A stretch of 64,000 bases of DNA from Cunninghamella blakesleeana. Lineage: Eukaryota; Mucoromycota; Mucoromycetes; Mucorales; Cunninghamellaceae. Each line of letters opens with the position of its first letter. Position 1 is the stretch's first letter. The stretch is from NCBI GenBank assembly GCA_017871115.1, contig JAFCIZ010000005.1, positions 4,519,501 to 4,583,500 on the forward strand, in the 5' to 3' direction. Shown piece by piece: positions 60,951 to 64,000 of this stretch. The notes under the pieces were generated by a model that saw nothing but the letters and a program-made list of their open reading frames with translations, was not told the origin of the DNA and ran no database searches. The translations under genes were made by a program, and so were the position numbers.

Positions 60951-61487
60951 AAAAAAAATAGTGTTATTCATTACTATTTTTCTACACTAAATTTCTTTTT
61001 TTTTTTATAGATTAATATATAATTTTTTTTATTTTATCATCTATATATATATATATATTTAATATCATTTTTTAATCTTTTGTCATTTATTATTTTTATT
61101 TATTCTCCTTTATTTTTTATGCTTTTCAATATAATTATTAAACCAATAAAATAAAAGATTTTTTTTTTATCTCATTTTCATCAACATAGAATAATAGATG
61201 AAACGATACACAAAAAAAACAAAATGAATAATCAAAGATCTGATAAGTTTGAATTTTTTTTTTTTATTTTGATCAAAAAAATCCGGTTAAATTATTTTAA
61301 ATTCCGGTTTTTATACCTATAGAGCGCATTTTTTTAAATTCATTTTTTATTTCTTTTTTATTTTATTTACTTTCGTTTTCAATTATTTAATAAATATAAC
61401 AATAATAATAATAACATATATCATTAAAACTTTTATTAAATAAAATAATATAAAAATAATAAAAGTAAAAAAGGTTCGCATTTAACA
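60951..61487. other. Intergenic, UXS1 / CDF transporter
   Basis: No gene seen. It contains two direct TCCGGTT repeats at 61282 and 61303. Confidence 0.6.
61282..61309 (+). promoter_or_regulatory. Direct repeat TCCGGTT x2, 21 bp apart, upstream of the CDF gene
   Basis: TCCGGTT occurs at 61282-61288 and 61303-61309 within otherwise A/T-only sequence, about 180-205 bases before the start codon. The 21-bp spacing is two helical turns. A paired site for one regulator is possible. Confidence 0.4.
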
Positions 61488-63198
61488 ATGTCCCTTTTAA
61501 GAACACACTCTTCATTATTATTTAAAAAAAAGACTTTCCAAGTGTCAGTTACGGCTACAACACAACAACAATCTAAACTATTTATTTTACCTAATGCTTT
61601 AATTCAAAAAAGTCTTCGTTATCATGGTTCTCACCATCATCACGGGTCTCATAGTGATCATGTTCATACTGATATCGTTTCTACTTTGAAAACTTCTGGT
61701 AGGCTTTTAAATAAATAAATAAATAAAAATAGATAATAATAATAAAATAACATATATTTTTATTATTTTTTGTTTCTTTTTACTTTTGAAGGGAAAAAGG
61801 GTATGCAAATTACTCTTGTAGGTTTAGTTGCTAATGTAGGTTTAACAATAAGTAAAGGCATTGGTGGTTGGTAAAAGATATACTTAAGAATAAATATATA
61901 AATAAATAAATAGGAGGGAAAGAAATGGACTTATATATATCTTTATCTTTAGGTATATGAACTCAGCTTCTTTATTGGCCGATGCTACTCATTCTCTAAG
62001 TGGTAATATATACTTATATATTATAATCATGTGAAAAATATAAAGATAAATATATAAATATTAAAAAGAGACAGAGAGATTATATTTAAATATTGTTATT
62101 ATTTATTATTATTATTATTATTATTGTAGATTTGTTAAGTGATTTTGTTACATTATATACTTTTAAAATGTCAAGAAAACAACCCGATGAAATATACCCT
62201 TATGGTTATGGTAAAAATAAATATGTTGATTAAATAAAAAAAATAAATAAAAAAAATAGAGAACGAAGAGGTTTTAATATATATATATATATAATATACG
62301 TTCGTTATCTATAGGTAAATTTGAAACCATTGGATCATTTGCAGTATCAACTTTATTATTATCTGGTGGTGTAGCTATTGGATTACATTCTTTTGAATTA
62401 TTAACAGCTGTAATAGAATCTGCATCAGCATCAACAGCACCTGCTGTCATGGAAACTGTATCTACTGTTGCCTCTTCCTCTATAGAAACTGCTGCATCTA
62501 CATCATCAGCTACTTCAGCTTCTACTGCTGCAACCACCGATGCTTCATCCTCTTCTCATTCTCATGGTTCTATCTTTTCGTTTTTAGAACATCATCATCA
62601 TTCCAATGTACTTGACCCTAATGCTGCTTGGTTTGCTTTAGCAAGTGTCCTTATAAAAGAATGGTTGTATCATGCAAGTAGGTTTATTTTATCTAAAGAA
62701 AAAAAGTAAATTTAATAACAATAAAAAAGGGTCAGTATATGAAATTAATCTATCTATACATATAATTTTTAATATTGATTTTAATTAGCAATCAAGGTTG
62801 GAAAAAGTGAACATAGTGATGTATTAATAGCAAATGCATGGTAAGTTATAATATATTATATTAGCAAATTATTATATATACAAGGAAGAAGCAATATTAA
62901 ATAACTATTATTATTATTATTATAATTATATATATATAGGCATCATAGATCAGATGCCTTTTCAAGCGTTATTGCGTTGGTGGCTATTGTTGGAAGTCAT
63001 TTTGGTTTACCAGTCTTGGATCCTTTAGGTGGATTATTAGTTTCTGGATTAATTGTAAAAAGTGGTGCTAGTATAATGAAAAGCTCGGTACAAGAATTAA
63101 TGGATAAGGGATTATCAAAACCTGATATTGAAGATATTAAACAAGTGATTGAAAAAGTGAAGGTATTTCTTTACATATATATACATACACACACACAA

Positions 63199-63230
<32 letters not shown>

Positions 63231-63520
63231 GTATATAAAATGTGAAAGACGACCGAAATAACAATACTAATATATACCACCATCATTATTATATATTATA
63301 GAAAAATGAACCTCATTTATTAGACTTTTATTATATCCGTGGTAGAAAAGTTGGTCCTTTTAAGCATTTAGATTTGATATTACATTTAGATCCAAAGATT
63401 AGTATAGATCAAGCACATGGTATTGAACAAAATGTTCGGTCTTCTGTTAAAAAGGAAGTTCCTATGGTTCAAGAAATTTTGATTCATTTAGATGCAGAAA
63501 AGCAACCTCCTCATCATTAA
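61488..63520 (+). CDS. MMT1: Mitochondrial cation diffusion facilitator (MMT1/MMT2-like metal transporter)
   Basis: Eight exons (61488-61698, 61792-61870, 61953-62002, 62130-62210, 62315-62677, 62789-62840, 62940-63162, 63302-63520) give 425 aa. The N-terminus (MSLLRTHSSLLFKKKTFQVS) is a mitochondrial presequence, followed by a His-rich stretch HGSHHHHGSHSDHVH. Six membrane spans can be drawn. The metal-site motifs are LLADATHSLSDLLSDF in span 2 and AWHHRSDAFSSV in span 5. A Ser/Ala/Thr-rich insertion of about 65 residues ending SHSHGSIFSFLEHHHHSN separates spans 3 and 4. The C-terminal domain (HLLDFYYIRGRKVGPFKHLD) is the CDF cytoplasmic-type fold. In yeast Mmt1/2 export iron from mitochondria; the actual metal here is not determinable. 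Confidence 0.9.
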
Positions 63521-64000
63521 CTTGTATAATGTTTTTTATTATTATTATTTTGTATTTTCATATTATTGCTACCTTCTTTTTTATTTTTATTTTTATATTA
63601 CTATTGGTCATTTTTATATAATTTCAATATATATATATACATACATATATATATATATAGAAGTATATATAACTATATCATTTATTATAGAGAGTTTATT
63701 TATTAAAAAAATAATATAGACCATAATTCTTTTTATTTACCTTTATTCTTGATCTTGTCGGTTTGGGTTTTTATATTCCATATTTTTTTTATTTTCAAAT
63801 AACAAAAGGCATATATATATATATTTACGATTAAAGAGAATAAGAAAGAATAGATAAAATACATCATAAAGAACCTTATTGTGATCCATAAAAAGCAACG
63901 CCTTAAAAATAAGGTTTGAAAAATTAAAATTCAGAAAAAAAACATAAGGCGATATATTATTCCCCCTCCCCTTTCTTTTTTTTTTTTTTTTTCCCTCTTT
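63521..64000. other. 3' flank of the CDF gene to window end
   Basis: AT-rich with TA repeats (63630-63660) and a T tract at the end. No gene seen. Confidence 0.6.

Noticed and set aside
62274..62537. 87-aa acidic minus-strand frame in the CDF gene
   Set aside because: It is antisense to the Ser/Ala/Thr-rich insertion of the transporter.

Overview
The window is nuclear DNA from a fungus. It is strongly AT-rich, the introns are spliceosomal (GT...AG), and nearly every gene is interrupted. Fungal markers include a fungal-specific transcription-factor domain, a Bem3-like PX-PH-RhoGAP, a Trk potassium transporter with a long internal loop, PIS1, ARH1 and CDC55. The combination of low GC, long poly-Asn (AAT) tracts, a MATA-type HMG box, UDP-glucuronate decarboxylase and neutral ceramidase suggests an early-diverging lineage, perhaps Mucoromycota. 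That placement is inference only. I saw no tRNA, rRNA, transposon or CRISPR array, and no sign of a virus.

Layout. 0-6.3 kb: inositol-polyphosphate kinase (KCS1-like, +), HPRT (+), HMG-box factor (-). 8.4-13.2 kb: large Rho-GEF (+) with several very small 5' exons. 14.3-22.4 kb: three minus-strand nuclear genes, namely RMI1, a Myb/SANT protein and a fungal transcription factor whose zinc cluster is incomplete. 23.3-32.0 kb: GID7/WDR26-like ubiquitin-ligase subunit (-), S9 peptidase (+) and PP2A B55 subunit (-). 32.8-38.4 kb: mitochondrial PPR protein (+) and Trk potassium transporter (+). 38.9-44.6 kb: adrenodoxin reductase (-), head to head with an LRR protein (+), then phosphatidylinositol synthase (+). 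47.1-51.3 kb: PX-PH-RhoGAP (-). 53.2-63.5 kb: neutral ceramidase, Sec4/Rab8 GTPase, UDP-xylose synthase and a mitochondrial CDF metal transporter, all on +.

The genes do not form one pathway; this looks like ordinary eukaryotic housekeeping. Loose themes are polarity and secretion (Rho-GEF, Rho-GAP, Sec4, PP2A-B55), lipid signalling (inositol-phosphate kinase, PI synthase, ceramidase) and mitochondrial iron/metal biology (ARH1, the CDF carrier, the PPR protein).

The most unusual structure is at the exon level. Reading-frame and family-alignment arguments require internal micro-exons of 8 nt (UXS1), 13 nt (ceramidase) and 20 nt (Myb/SANT gene), plus a 10-nt terminal coding exon (B55). GID7 exon 1 has two overlapping in-frame splice choices. 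Exon boundaries were worked out by eye from splice sites and frame continuity. No database search or transcript data were available.
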